Notes: generated by a model not told the origin, from the sequence alone. A stretch of DNA of 64,000 nucleotides from CAXRBC01 sp041158045 (GCA_041158045.1 JBEBCD010000023.1:50634-114633), one strand, 5' to 3'. Counted from the first letter of the stretch, positions 31,914-40,117 are shown. Made by a program: numbers and translations.

Positions 31914-32525
31914 CCCCGCGACGCCCGTGCCGCCCGAGCGCGCGGCACGCGCGGCGGCGAGACCGACGCGGACCCGACGGACGTACCCCGCGGCGGTGGC
32001 CCACGACGTGACGACGGCCGGCGCCACGAGCACCCAGCCCGCGGCGCGCGCGGCGTCCGCCACCGCGGCGTCGGACGCGCCGAGCACGAGCAGCGGCACC
32101 GAGACCATGAGGCCGAACGTGTAGCGCTTGCCCCAGACCGAGACGGGGAACCGCTCCATCCCCGCGAGCGTCGCCCCCGCGAGCATCGATGCGACGAGCG
32201 CCTCGCGCACGAGGATCCCGACGCCGAGCCACGCGGGGATCGCGCCGTGCCACGCCGCCGCCGCCGCACCGACGAAGAGCAGCAAGCGGTCCACGGCGGG
32301 GTCGAACACCGCGCCGAAGTCGCTCCCCTGACCGAAGCGCCGCGCCACCCACCCATCGACCCAATCGGTGATGCCGAGCACGCCGAGGAGCACCGCGGCC
32401 GCCGCCGTGCGCCCGTCGATCCACGCGAGGTAGACGGGCAGGCACGCGAGGCGTGCGAGCGTGATCGCGTTGGGCACGGTCGCGAGGCGCGAACGCGTGA
32501 GGAACGACCACTGGCTGCCCGCCAC
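31911..32525 (-). CDS. CDP-alcohol phosphatidyltransferase (PgsA-like)
   Basis: A 204-residue integral membrane enzyme with about five or six helices. It has the family motif D-x2-D-G-x2-A-R-x8-G-x3-D-x3-D as DWVDGWVARRFGQ continuing to GAVFDPAVDR, preceded by VPNAITLARLACLPVYL. It would transfer a phosphatidyl group from CDP-diacylglycerol to an alcohol such as glycerol phosphate. The exact acceptor is not readable. The GTG is six bases after TAGCCT in a 30-base divergent region with the HIT gene. A pgsA-like gene also neighbours gcvH in mycobacteria. Confidence 0.85.
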   Translation of the reverse strand: MAGSQWSFLTRSRLATVPNAITLARLACLPVYLAWIDGRTAAAAVLLGVLGITDWVDGWVARRFGQGSDFGAVFDPAVDRLLLFVGAAAAAWHGAIPAWLGVGILVREALVASMLAGATLAGMERFPVSVWGKRYTFGLMVSVPLLVLGASDAAVADAARAAGWVLVAPAVVTSWATAAGYVRRVRVGLAAARAARSGGTGVAG

Positions 32526-32555
32526 GCGGCGAGGCTACCCACCTACCATGGCGCC
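32526..32555. promoter_or_regulatory. Minimal divergent leaderless promoter pair
   Basis: All 30 bases between the two starts are promoter and spacer: minus-strand TAGCCT (32532-32537) and plus-strand TACCAT (32544-32549), each six bases from its start codon and only six bases apart. Any -35 sequence for one gene must lie within the coding region of the other. Confidence 0.6.
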
Positions 32556-32990
32556 ATGCCGTCGGTCTTCACGCGCATCATCGACGGCGAACTGCCCGGG
32601 ACGTTCCTCGTCCGCGACGAGGCGTGCGTCGCGTTCCTCTCGATCAACCCGATCTCGCCCGGCCACGCCCTCGTCGTGCCGCGCGAGGAGATCGACCAGT
32701 GGCTCGACGTGCCGGGGGCGACGCGGGACCGCCTCTTCCGCGTCGCGCACGCGATCGGCACCGCGCAGCGCGAGGTCTTCGGGTGCGCGCGGGCCGGACT
32801 CGCGATCGCCGGCTTCGAGGTGCCCCACACGCACCTCCACGTGATCCCGATGCACAGCATGGAGGAGATGCGATTCGAGCGGGCCGCTCCCGCGCAGCCG
32901 CAGGCCGAGCTGGAGCGCCACGCGCGGCCGCAGCGCGCCGCACTCCGGCGGGCCGGCTTCGCCGGCGTCGTCGACGACCCGACGACGTAG
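32556..32990 (+). CDS. HIT-family protein (histidine-triad nucleotide-binding)
   Basis: A 144-residue HIT protein: VFTRIIDGELPGTFLVRDEACVAF at the start, INPISPGHALVVPR in the middle and the histidine triad HTHLHVIP. The family hydrolyses nucleoside phosphoramidates or adenylates such as AMP-lysine. The C-terminal 30 residues are an Arg/Ala-rich helix extending beyond the usual length. It starts at an ATG six bases after TACCAT; the earlier ATG inside the box is rejected. Confidence 0.9.
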   Translation: MPSVFTRIIDGELPGTFLVRDEACVAFLSINPISPGHALVVPREEIDQWLDVPGATRDRLFRVAHAIGTAQREVFGCARAGLAIAGFEVPHTHLHVIPMHSMEEMRFERAAPAQPQAELERHARPQRAALRRAGFAGVVDDPTT

Positions 32991-33005
32991 CGCCAGCGGG
33001 CGCGC

Positions 33006-33680
33006 TCAGCCGAAGAGCGTCTCGGGCTCCGCGGCGTCGACCAGCGACGCGTCGTCGTGGCGGACCGAGTTGACCCGCGTCGACACGCGCCGCATCGCGA
33101 GGGCGGTGTCGCTCGCGGAGTCGCACGCACGGCGCGGGAGCGCCGGCGCCTCGAGCCACTCCGCGAGATCGCCGCGCTCGAGCACGACGGGCATGCGGTG
33201 GTGGATCTCGGCGAGGCGCGGCCCCGCCTCGCGGGTGATCACCGCGCAGGTCTCGAGACCGTCGTGCCAGCGCGACCAGAGGCCGGCCGCGGCGATCGGC
33301 GCTCCGTCGGCGCGGTGCACGTACCACGGCTGCTTGGCGACGCCGGTCGTCGACCACTCGTAGTAGCCCGTCATCGGCACGACGCATCGGTGGCTCGCGA
33401 GCAGGTGGCGGAACGTCGGCTTTTCGTGGAGCGTCTCGAGGCGCGCGTTGATCGCATGGGCGGCACGACGCGTATCGGGCGCCCACGACGGCACGAGGCC
33501 CCACCGCGCGACCGCGATCTCGCGACCCGCGGATCCGCGACGCACGACGTGGACGGGTCGCGTCGGCGCCACGTTCCACGACGGGGCGAGCGGCTCCGCC
33601 GCGACGGATGCAGCGAGTTCGGCCTCGAAGATCTCGGCCAGCGCCTCCACCGGGGTGGCGAGGACGAACCGCCCGCACAC
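33006..33680 (-). CDS. SOS-response-associated peptidase-like protein (YedK/HMCES family)
   Basis: A 224-residue SRAP protein. Cys2 right after the start (MCGRFVL) forms the thiazolidine crosslink to abasic sites. SWNVAPTRPV, ARWGLVPSW, AINARLETL, RCVVPMTGYYEW (the catalytic Glu) and HHRMPVVL complete the set. It shields abasic sites in single-stranded DNA. The GTG start is forced because Cys must be residue 2 and is preceded by GGGGAGG. The last about 40 residues are an Arg/Ser-rich tail. Gene neighbours do not hint at a special role. Confidence 0.92.
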   Translation of the reverse strand: MCGRFVLATPVEALAEIFEAELAASVAAEPLAPSWNVAPTRPVHVVRRGSAGREIAVARWGLVPSWAPDTRRAAHAINARLETLHEKPTFRHLLASHRCVVPMTGYYEWSTTGVAKQPWYVHRADGAPIAAAGLWSRWHDGLETCAVITREAGPRLAEIHHRMPVVLERGDLAEWLEAPALPRRACDSASDTALAMRRVSTRVNSVRHDDASLVDAAEPETLFG

Positions 33681-33734
33681 GATCTCAGCCTCCCCGTCGC
33701 GGGGTCGTCGCGCCGCGCCGGTGCGCGGCGCCGC

Positions 33735-34322
33735 TCACGTCTCCTTGAGCGGCTTGAGCAGGTACCACTCGTTGGCGGACTTCTTCACGAGGACGGCGCC
33801 AGAACCCTGTTCGGCCTGGTAGTTGGACTTGTGCTCGAGGGGGATGAGACCCTCGGTGAGGCCGTTGATCGTCACGCCGGTGGCCGGCGTCACCCACATG
33901 AGGTAGCGCACGTTGACGAGCTCGATGCGCGTCCCGACCGCGAAGTTGGCCGCCGTGTCGAGCGGGACGGTGACCGTCGTGTGCTCGAGGCTGTAGAGCA
34001 GCTTGCCGGCGTCGGAGAGCACGAGCGTATGCGCGCCGTTGATCTCCTTGACCGTGATCGCGCCGGGGTAGGAGCCCGCGGCGCCGGTGGCACCCGCCGC
34101 ACCCGTGGCGCCGGTCGCGCCGGGGGTCCCGAGCACGATCTTGGTCTCGGAGGCGCGGCAGACCCCGGTCGAGGAGTACCGCAGCCCCGCACCCGTGGTC
34201 GTCGCGCACACCGTCACGGGGCCCGAGGTGGCGCCCGCGACGGCGAAGCCACCCGCGAGCAGGCCCGCCGCCGCGGCGACGAGCACCGCGTGGCGCGTGC
34301 GCATGCCGGTGGGCGTGCGCAC
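33735..34322 (-). CDS. Secreted collagen-like repeat protein (paralogue 1)
   Basis: About 195 residues. An N-terminal signal sequence (MRTRHAVLVAAAAGLLAGG, then AVAG) leads to a short two-cysteine segment (VCATTTGAGLRYSSTGVC), a collagen-like Gly-x-y run (GTPGATGATGAAGATGAAG) and a 100-residue beta-rich C-terminal domain ending LLKPLKET. The layout matches the neighbouring paralogue, so the pair arose by duplication. It is likely exported; surface attachment or trimerisation via the collagen stretch is inference. A GTG start just after the upstream stop is used; an internal ATG 18 bases later is also possible. Confidence 0.7.
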   Translation of the reverse strand: MRTPTGMRTRHAVLVAAAAGLLAGGFAVAGATSGPVTVCATTTGAGLRYSSTGVCRASETKIVLGTPGATGATGAAGATGAAGSYPGAITVKEINGAHTLVLSDAGKLLYSLEHTTVTVPLDTAANFAVGTRIELVNVRYLMWVTPATGVTINGLTEGLIPLEHKSNYQAEQGSGAVLVKKSANEWYLLKPLKET

Positions 34323-34324
34323 GT

Positions 34325-34924
34325 TCAGTCGACCTCGTTGAGCGGCCGCAGGAAGATCCAGGCGTTGGTGCCCGTCTTCACGAGCGAGCCGAACTGGTAA
34401 CCGCCGGAATCGAAGCTGAGCTGCGACGTGACGCCGTTGATGGTCACGCCCGACGCAGGGCTCACGTAGAGGTCGCCCGAGAGGGGGGCGAGATCGATGC
34501 GCGTCCCGATCGGGAAGGCGACCGTCGCGTTGGCGGGCACCGTCATGACCGCCGTGCCCGCGGTCGTGATGAGCGTGCCCGCGTCGGCGAGCGCGAAGAC
34601 GCGCCCGGATCCGGCGGCGATGGCGGTGATCGTCATCGCCGACGCATAGGACCCGGCCGCGCCGGTGGCGCCCGTCGCGCCGGTGGCGCCCGTCGCGCCG
34701 GTGGGGCCGGTCTGGCCGAGCGTCAACTTCGTCTCGTTGGCCTTGCACGCGCCGGTGGCGGCATAGCGCAGCTCGCCCGTCGGGCGCTTGGCGCACGCCG
34801 TGATGCTGGTCGACGCCGCACCGGCGACGAACACGCCGCCCACCGTCGCGCACGCCGCGGCGACCACCGCGGGCACCACGACCTTCGTGAGGCCGCTCCG
34901 CAGCCCCTGCTTGATACCGGACAC
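34325..34924 (-). CDS. Secreted collagen-like repeat protein (paralogue 2)
   Basis: A 199-residue protein of the same design as its downstream neighbour: signal peptide (GLTKVVVPAVVAAACATVGG), a two-cysteine block (ACAKRPTGELRYAATGAC), Gly-x-y repeats (GQTGPTGATGATGATGATG) and a beta-rich C-terminal domain ending IFLRPLNEVD. A strong ribosome binding site (GAGGAGGGA) precedes the GTG, and a TAGGCT box (34968-34973) lies about 44 bases upstream, so this is the first gene of a two-gene transcript. The role is unknown; a cell-surface or spore-coat-type structural role is a guess. Confidence 0.7.
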   Translation of the reverse strand: MSGIKQGLRSGLTKVVVPAVVAAACATVGGVFVAGAASTSITACAKRPTGELRYAATGACKANETKLTLGQTGPTGATGATGATGATGAAGSYASAMTITAIAAGSGRVFALADAGTLITTAGTAVMTVPANATVAFPIGTRIDLAPLSGDLYVSPASGVTINGVTSQLSFDSGGYQFGSLVKTGTNAWIFLRPLNEVD

Positions 34925-34967
34925 TGGTCCCTCCTCGCGCGCCGCGGGGACGGCGCCAACGGGGTCA

Positions 34968-34973
34968 AGCCTA
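34968..34973 (-). promoter_or_regulatory. -10 element of the collagen-like gene pair
   Basis: Minus-strand TAGGCT, about 44 bases before the GTG of the first collagen-like gene, giving a real 5' leader that contains a strong Shine-Dalgarno sequence. Confidence 0.5.
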
Positions 34974-34977
34974 CGGA

Positions 34978-34995
34978 CGCCCCGGGCCCGGGGCG
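34978..34995 (-). terminator. Palindromic hairpin after tRNA-Pro, possible terminator
   Basis: A perfect 18-base palindrome (CGCCCCGGG and its complement) lies 37 bases beyond the tRNA end on the tRNA strand. It can form a 7-bp G/C stem with a four-base loop. There is no U-tract, as is common in this lineage; the terminator role is inferred from position. Confidence 0.45.
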
Positions 34996-35032
34996 CGGAT
35001 GTCGGTCGAGCCGCACCGGCGGCATTCCTTCG

Positions 35033-35107
35033 TCGGGCTGGGGAGATTTGAACTCCCGACCTCTTGTCCCCCAGACAAGCGCGCTAACCAAGCTGCGCCA
35101 CAGCCCG
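35033..35107 (-). tRNA. tRNA-Pro (anticodon GGG)
   Basis: A complete cloverleaf on the minus strand: acceptor arms CGGGCTG and CAGCCCG pair fully, the anticodon stem CTTGT/ACAAG encloses CTGGGGG with anticodon GGG reading CCC, and the T arm contains GGTTCAAAT-type sequence (GAGTTCAAATCTC). The discriminator is A. The 3' CCA is not encoded. A TAGGAT box lies 15 bases upstream. Confidence 0.95.
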
Positions 35108-35122
35108 CTGTTGCGGACCGAC

Positions 35123-35128
35123 ATCCTA
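35123..35128 (-). promoter_or_regulatory. -10 element of tRNA-Pro
   Basis: Minus-strand TAGGAT, 15 bases ahead of the mature tRNA 5' end. No -35 could be assigned with confidence. Confidence 0.45.
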
Positions 35129-35142
35129 CGGTCGTCGGCGGT

Positions 35143-35358
35143 CTACGGCACGACGAGGTCGACGATCCTCCAACCGAGGTACGCGACGAGTAGCACCACG
35201 AGCAGCGTGAAGTGCCACGGCACCCGCTCCGACCCCGGCTCCCCCGCCCGCGCGAGCGCCCGCAGGTCGAGCGCCACCGTGCCGCACTCGGGGCACGCGC
35301 CGTCCTCGCGCAGCGCCGACGGCGCGCGGTAGCGCCCGCACGGCTCGCACCAGGGCAC
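35143..35358 (-). CDS. Small zinc-ribbon membrane protein
   Basis: A 71-residue protein. The N-terminus has CEPC and CPEC, two cysteine pairs about 18 residues apart that could hold one zinc. The C-terminal 20 residues (FTLLVVLLVAYLGWRIVDLVV) form a membrane helix. The GTG start is preceded by GAGGGGA and lies 13 bases after the der stop, so it probably belongs to the der transcript. No function is known. Confidence 0.6.
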   Translation of the reverse strand: MPWCEPCGRYRAPSALREDGACPECGTVALDLRALARAGEPGSERVPWHFTLLVVLLVAYLGWRIVDLVVP

Positions 35359-35371
35359 GGCGGCCGTCCCC

Positions 35372-36700
35372 TCAGCGCTGCCGCACGCGCAGCTTGACCG
35401 GTGTCGCCCCGAGGTCGAACGCCTCGCGCAGCGCCCGCTCGAGGTAGCGCAGGTACGACGGTGGCAGCTCCCGGTTGACGAAGAGCGTGAAGGTGGGCGG
35501 ATCGCTCGCCCCCTGCAGCGCGTACAGCACGCGCGCGCCCGCCGCCGCGGGCTGCTGCTGCTGCGCCCGAGCGATCACGCGGTTGACGTCCCGCGTCGGC
35601 ACGCGCCGGCGGTACTGCACCATCGCCTCGCGCAGGGCATCACCCACCCGGTGCACGCCGCGCCCGCTCGACGCAGCGATCCGCAGCACGGGCGACTCGC
35701 CGACGAAGCCGAGCCGCCGCCCCACCTCGGCCTCCAGCGTCGCCTTGGCGTCGTCGTCCAGGAGGTCCCACTTGTTGAGGCACACGACGACGGGGCAGCC
35801 CGCCGCGTCCACGCGCTCGGCGAGGCGCTGGTCCTGCGCGGTCACGCCCTCGCTCGCGTCGACGACGAGGATCGCGATGTCGGCCTCGTCCACCGCCCGC
35901 AGCGACCGCATCACCGACGACTGCTCCGTCGTCTCGTCGACGCGGCTGCGCCGCCGCATGCCCGCGGTGTCGATGAAGACGATCGGGCCGTCGGGCCACT
36001 CCACGCGCGTATCGATCGCGTCGCGCGTCGTGCCCGGCATGTCGTGCACGATCGAGCGGTCCTCCCCCACCAGCCGGTTGAAGAGCGTGGACTTGCCGAC
36101 GTTGGGCCGACCGACGATGGCCACGCGCGGCGCGCCGTCGCGCGCCGCATCCCCCGCGCCCGCGTCCCCCGCGCCCGGGTCCGGCGACGACCCCCCGGCG
36201 GCGGCGCCGAGCCGCGCGCAGACCTCGTCGAGGAGGTCGCCGGCCTTGCGCCCGTGCAGCGCGGAGACCGAGACGGGCTCGCCGAGCCCGAGCCGCAGCA
36301 ATTCCCACACGTCGGGCTCGCGGCGGTCGGTGTCGACCTTGTTGGCCACCACGACGACGTCCTTACCCGTTGTCTGCAGCCACCGCCCGACGGCCTCGTC
36401 GTCGTCGAGGACGCCCACCGAGACGTCGACGACGAAGGCCACGAGGTCGGCGTCGCGCACGGCGACCTCCACCTGCCGGCTCACCTTGGCATCGAGCTCC
36501 GACCCGGACGGCATCCATCCGCCGGTGTCGACGAGGAGGAAGCGCCGCCCGAGCCACTCGACCTCCCGCGCGAACCGGTCGCGGGTCACCCCCGGGCGGT
36601 CCTCCACGATCGCCGCCTGCTCGCCGAGCAGACGGTTGAAGAGCGTCGACTTGCCGACGTTGGGCCGACCGACGATCACCACCGTCGGCAGCGTCGTCAT
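35372..36700 (-). CDS. der: GTPase Der (EngA)
   Basis: A 442-residue ribosome-assembly GTPase with two tandem G domains and a KH-like C-terminal domain. Each G domain has its P-loop (GRPNVGKSTLFNRL, twice), DTGG or DTAG switch block and NKVD or NKWD specificity motif. The C-terminal part (ARVLYALQGASDPPTFTLFVNRELPPSY) matches the Der KH domain. The ATG (MTTLPTVVIVG) is chosen because TAGCCT lies seven bases upstream and the longer frame has no similarity. Der acts in 50S maturation. In mycobacteria it follows cmk in the scpAB region; here it lies elsewhere. Confidence 0.95.
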   Translation of the reverse strand: MTTLPTVVIVGRPNVGKSTLFNRLLGEQAAIVEDRPGVTRDRFAREVEWLGRRFLLVDTGGWMPSGSELDAKVSRQVEVAVRDADLVAFVVDVSVGVLDDDEAVGRWLQTTGKDVVVVANKVDTDRREPDVWELLRLGLGEPVSVSALHGRKAGDLLDEVCARLGAAAGGSSPDPGAGDAGAGDAARDGAPRVAIVGRPNVGKSTLFNRLVGEDRSIVHDMPGTTRDAIDTRVEWPDGPIVFIDTAGMRRRSRVDETTEQSSVMRSLRAVDEADIAILVVDASEGVTAQDQRLAERVDAAGCPVVVCLNKWDLLDDDAKATLEAEVGRRLGFVGESPVLRIAASSGRGVHRVGDALREAMVQYRRRVPTRDVNRVIARAQQQQPAAAGARVLYALQGASDPPTFTLFVNRELPPSYLRYLERALREAFDLGATPVKLRVRQR

Positions 36701-36743
36701 CTCGACGAGGCTACCGATGGGCGCGCGACGGTAATCTCCGCCC
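36701..36743. promoter_or_regulatory. Divergent leaderless promoters for der and ispH
   Basis: A 43-base region: minus-strand TAGCCT (36708-36713) is seven bases from the der ATG, and plus-strand TAATCT (36732-36737) is six bases from the ispH GTG. Confidence 0.6.
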
Positions 36744-37778
36744 GTGGCGGTCGACAAGGTCCTGCTCGCGTCGCCGCGCGGCTTCTGCGCCGGCGTCGAG
36801 ATGGCGATCAAGGCGCTCGCGTGGATGGTGCGCACCTTCGAGCCGCCGGTGTACTGCTACCACGAGATCGTCCACAACAAGTCGGTCGTCGAGCGGTTCC
36901 GCGCGCGCGGCGTCGTGTTCGTCGACGACGTCGCCGAGGTCCCCGAGGGTCGCCCCATCATGCTCTCGGCGCACGGCTCGGCGCCCGCCGTCGTCGAGCT
37001 CGCCGCGCGGCGCGGGAGCTACGTCGTCGACGCGGTGTGCCCGCTCGTGACCAAGGTGCATCACGAGGTGCGCAGCCGGGCGGCCAAGGGCTACCGCGTC
37101 ATCTACATCGGTCACGAGGGCCACGAGGAGGCGGTCGGCACGATGGCCGTGGCGCCCGCCGCGACGAGTCGCGTCGAGACCGTCGACGACGTGCGGTCGC
37201 TGCCCGCCTTCGCCGAGCCGACGGCGATGCTCGCCCAGACGACGCTCTCGCACCGCGAGTGGGCCAAGGTCGCCGACGCGATCCGCGACCGCTACCCCGA
37301 CGTGTGGGTACCGGGCCGCAGCGACCTGTGCTTCGCGACGACCAATCGTCAGGGTGCCATCGCCGAGATCGCGCCGCGCGTGGACGCGATGGTCGTCATC
37401 GGCTCGGAGAACTCGTCCAACACCCTCGCCCTCGCGCACCTCGCCGCCGAGCTCGGCTGCCCGCGGGTGCTGCGGATCAACGGCGCCGGCGAGCTCCCCG
37501 GCGACCTCGCCGGCACGGTGGGCGTCACCGCGGGCGCGTCGGCGCCGGAGGAGCTCGTCGATGCGGTGCTCGCCGCACTCGCTCCCCGCGACGGCGTGGA
37601 GGAGGTCCGCGCGGTCGACGAGGACGAGTACTTCCCGCCCCCGCGGCAGCTGCGGGAGCTCCAGTCGGCGATCGAGGTGGCCGCTCGCGCGAGCCTCGGC
37701 GGGTGCGCCGCGCGCGCGGCCGAGGTGCAGGACCGCGCGGTGGGCGCGAGCCGCGTCCTCGCCGCGATGGCGGGCTGA
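36744..37778 (+). CDS. ispH: 4-hydroxy-3-methylbut-2-enyl diphosphate reductase
   Basis: A 344-residue IspH (LytB), the last enzyme of the MEP isoprenoid pathway, making IPP and DMAPP from HMBPP with a 4Fe-4S cluster. The three cluster cysteines are Cys15 (RGFCAGV), Cys99 (DAVCPLV) and Cys196 (SDLCFATTNRQ); HNKSVVE and SAHGSAP provide active-site residues. The length is normal. The GTG is located by TAATCT six bases upstream; it opens a three-gene plus-strand run. Confidence 0.96.
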   Translation: MAVDKVLLASPRGFCAGVEMAIKALAWMVRTFEPPVYCYHEIVHNKSVVERFRARGVVFVDDVAEVPEGRPIMLSAHGSAPAVVELAARRGSYVVDAVCPLVTKVHHEVRSRAAKGYRVIYIGHEGHEEAVGTMAVAPAATSRVETVDDVRSLPAFAEPTAMLAQTTLSHREWAKVADAIRDRYPDVWVPGRSDLCFATTNRQGAIAEIAPRVDAMVVIGSENSSNTLALAHLAAELGCPRVLRINGAGELPGDLAGTVGVTAGASAPEELVDAVLAALAPRDGVEEVRAVDEDEYFPPPRQLRELQSAIEVAARASLGGCAARAAEVQDRAVGASRVLAAMAG

Positions 37779-37779
37779 C

Positions 37780-39333
37780 GTGTACCCCGGCGCGATCGCC
37801 GAGGCGGCCCCCGACCGCCCCGCCGTCGTCATGGCCGACACCGGTGCCGTCACGACGTACCGCGAGCTCGACGCGGCGGCCAACCGACTGAGTCGGGTCC
37901 TCCGCGCCGCGGGACTGCGGCCGGGCGACCACGTCGCGTTCTGCCTCGAGAACCACCCGCGGTTCCTCGAGGTGGCGTGGGGATGCCAGTACGCGGGCGT
38001 CGTCTACACCGCCTGCTCGAGCCGCCTCACGCCCGACGAGCTCGCCTACATCGTGCGCGACTGCGGGGCGCGCGCCTTCCTCACCTCGCGCGCCATGGCG
38101 ACGGTCGCGGCCGCGATCGTCGCCGACACTCCCGCGGTGGAGCTACGGCTCATGCTGGACGGCACCGACGCGCACCACGGATCGTACGAGGAGGCGGTCG
38201 CGGCGGCGTCCGCCGACCCGCTCCCCGGGCGCGTCGAGGGCAGCGACATGCTGTACTCGAGCGGCACCACCGGGCGACCCAAGGGCGTCGCCTTCACGTT
38301 CGAGCCTCGACCGCTCGGCACCGCGCCGACGCTCGTCACGCTCTGCCAACTCGTCTTCGGCATGGGGCCCGACACGGTGTACCTGTCGCCCGCGCCGCTG
38401 TACCACGCCGCACCGCTGCGGTTCACGATGGCCGTGCACCGGCTCGGAGGGACCGCCGTGGTGATGCCGCACTTCGACGCCGAGGAGATGCTCGCGGCGA
38501 TCCCGCGACACCGCGTCACCACGGCGCAGGTCGTGCCCACGATGTTCGTACGGATGCTCAAGCTGCCCGACGACGTGCGCGCCCGACACGACGTCTCGAG
38601 CCTCCGCTGCGTCATCCACGCCGCGGCCCCGTGCCCCGTCGAGGTGAAGCGCGCGATGATCGACTGGTGGGGTCCCGTGCTCCACGAGTACTACGCGGGC
38701 ACGGAGGGCAACGGCTTCGTCTACTGCAACTCCGCACAGTGGCTCGCGCACCCCGGCACGGTCGGCACCGCGATCAGCGGCGTCGTGCACGTGCTCGACG
38801 ACGACGGCGAGGAGCTGCCCGCGGGCGAGACCGGCACGGTCTACTTCGAGAGCCCCGGGACGTTCGAGTACCACAACGACCCGGACAAGACGCGCGCCTC
38901 GCGCGACCCGAAGGGTCGCGGCTGGTCGACGCTCGGCGACGTCGGCCACCTCGACGGCGACGGCTTCCTCTATCTCACGGACCGCAAGGCGTTCATGATC
39001 ATCACGGGCGGTGTCAACGTGTACCCGCAGGAGGCCGAGAACGTGCTCATCGCGCATCCCGAGGTCGTCGACGTCGCCGTCTTCGGCGTGCCGCACCCCG
39101 AGATGGGCGAGGAGGTGAAGGCCGTGGTCCAGCCCCGCGCGATGCCGGTCGGGCCCGAGGAGACGGCGCGGCGCTCCGCCGAGCTCGTCGCGTACTGTCG
39201 CGCCCGCCTCGCCGACGTGAAGTGTCCGCGCAGCGTCGACTTCCGTCCCGAGCTGCCCCGCCACCCGACGGGCAAGCTCTACAAGCGGCTGCTGAAGGAC
39301 GAGTACTGGGCCGACGCCGGGCGCCGGATCTAG
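37780..39333 (+). CDS. AMP-dependent acyl-CoA synthetase/ligase
   Basis: A 517-residue ANL-superfamily enzyme. Adenylation motifs are clear: the phosphate loop YSSGTTGRPKG, the EYYAGTEGNGF block (A5), GDVGHLDGDGFLYLTDRKAFMI with the hinge, and a C-terminal PTGKLYKRLLKDEYW that holds the catalytic lysine. It activates a carboxylic acid as AMP ester and loads CoA. Chain-length specificity cannot be told; fatty acid or related acids are likely. The GTG start lies one base after the ispH stop. The GDPD gene follows within 20 bases, pointing to lipid metabolism. Confidence 0.88.
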   Translation: MYPGAIAEAAPDRPAVVMADTGAVTTYRELDAAANRLSRVLRAAGLRPGDHVAFCLENHPRFLEVAWGCQYAGVVYTACSSRLTPDELAYIVRDCGARAFLTSRAMATVAAAIVADTPAVELRLMLDGTDAHHGSYEEAVAAASADPLPGRVEGSDMLYSSGTTGRPKGVAFTFEPRPLGTAPTLVTLCQLVFGMGPDTVYLSPAPLYHAAPLRFTMAVHRLGGTAVVMPHFDAEEMLAAIPRHRVTTAQVVPTMFVRMLKLPDDVRARHDVSSLRCVIHAAAPCPVEVKRAMIDWWGPVLHEYYAGTEGNGFVYCNSAQWLAHPGTVGTAISGVVHVLDDDGEELPAGETGTVYFESPGTFEYHNDPDKTRASRDPKGRGWSTLGDVGHLDGDGFLYLTDRKAFMIITGGVNVYPQEAENVLIAHPEVVDVAVFGVPHPEMGEEVKAVVQPRAMPVGPEETARRSAELVAYCRARLADVKCPRSVDFRPELPRHPTGKLYKRLLKDEYWADAGRRI

Positions 39334-39352
39334 CGCCGTCCCCCGTCGCGCC

Positions 39353-40117
39353 GTGACCGCGCACCCGTTCCTCGACCACGCGCTCCCCATCGCATTCGCG
39401 CACCGCGGCGGTGCGAGCGACGCACCGGAGAACACGCTGCCCGCATTCCAGCGTGCGATCGACCTCGGCTACCGCTACCTCGAGACCGACGTCCACGCCT
39501 CGCGGGACGGCGTGCTCTTCGCGTTCCACGACGACGACCTCTCGCGCACCTGCGGGCGGCCCGGCCGCATCGGCGAGATGGATGCGGCGGAGATCCGCAC
39601 CGCGCGCGTCCACGGCCGCGAGCCGATCCCGACCCTCGACGAGCTGCTCGACGCGTGGCCCGGCGCGCGACTCAACGTCGACTGCAAGGCCGACGGCGCC
39701 CTCGAGCCGCTCGCCGCCCGCCTGGCGCGGGGCGACCTCTGGGAGCGCGTGTGCATCGGCTCCTTCAGCGACGCACGGCTCGACGCGCTGCGTGCGCGCT
39801 TCGGCGACCGGCTCTGCACCTCGATGGGGCCCCGCGACGTGGCGAAGGTGCGCATCGGTGCGTGGGTGGGGCGACCGCGCCGCCCCGAGGGGCCCCTCGC
39901 CGCGCAGGTGCCCCTGCGCCAGGGGCCCGTCCCGATCGTGACCCCCGCGTTCGTCGCCCACTGCCACGAGGTCGGGCTCCAGGTGCACGTCTGGACCATC
40001 GACGACCCCGCCGTGATGGGCGAGCTCGTCGCGATGGGGGTCGACGGCATCATGACGGATCGCCCGGCGGTCCTCCGAGGGGTGCTCGAGCGGGCCGGGC
40101 GCTGGGCCTCGGGCTAA
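39353..40117 (+). CDS. Glycerophosphodiester phosphodiesterase
   Basis: A 254-residue GDPD barrel, the second one in the window. Catalytic elements: FAHRGGASDAPENTLPAF (HRG), YRYLETDVHASRDGVLFAFHD (E, D and second His), PTLDELLDAWPGARLNVDCK, and the end block VHVWTIDDPAVMGELVAMGVDGIMTDRP. No signal peptide is visible. It probably shares a transcript with the acyl-CoA synthetase. Its TAA stop lies in the TAACCT promoter box of the next gene. Confidence 0.92.
   Translation: MTAHPFLDHALPIAFAHRGGASDAPENTLPAFQRAIDLGYRYLETDVHASRDGVLFAFHDDDLSRTCGRPGRIGEMDAAEIRTARVHGREPIPTLDELLDAWPGARLNVDCKADGALEPLAARLARGDLWERVCIGSFSDARLDALRARFGDRLCTSMGPRDVAKVRIGAWVGRPRRPEGPLAAQVPLRQGPVPIVTPAFVAHCHEVGLQVHVWTIDDPAVMGELVAMGVDGIMTDRPAVLRGVLERAGRWASG

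Noticed and set aside
35033..35107. tRNA-Pro as an attachment site for an integrated element
   Set aside because: No duplicate of the tRNA 3' end and no integrase lie nearby; neighbouring genes are housekeeping or local duplications.
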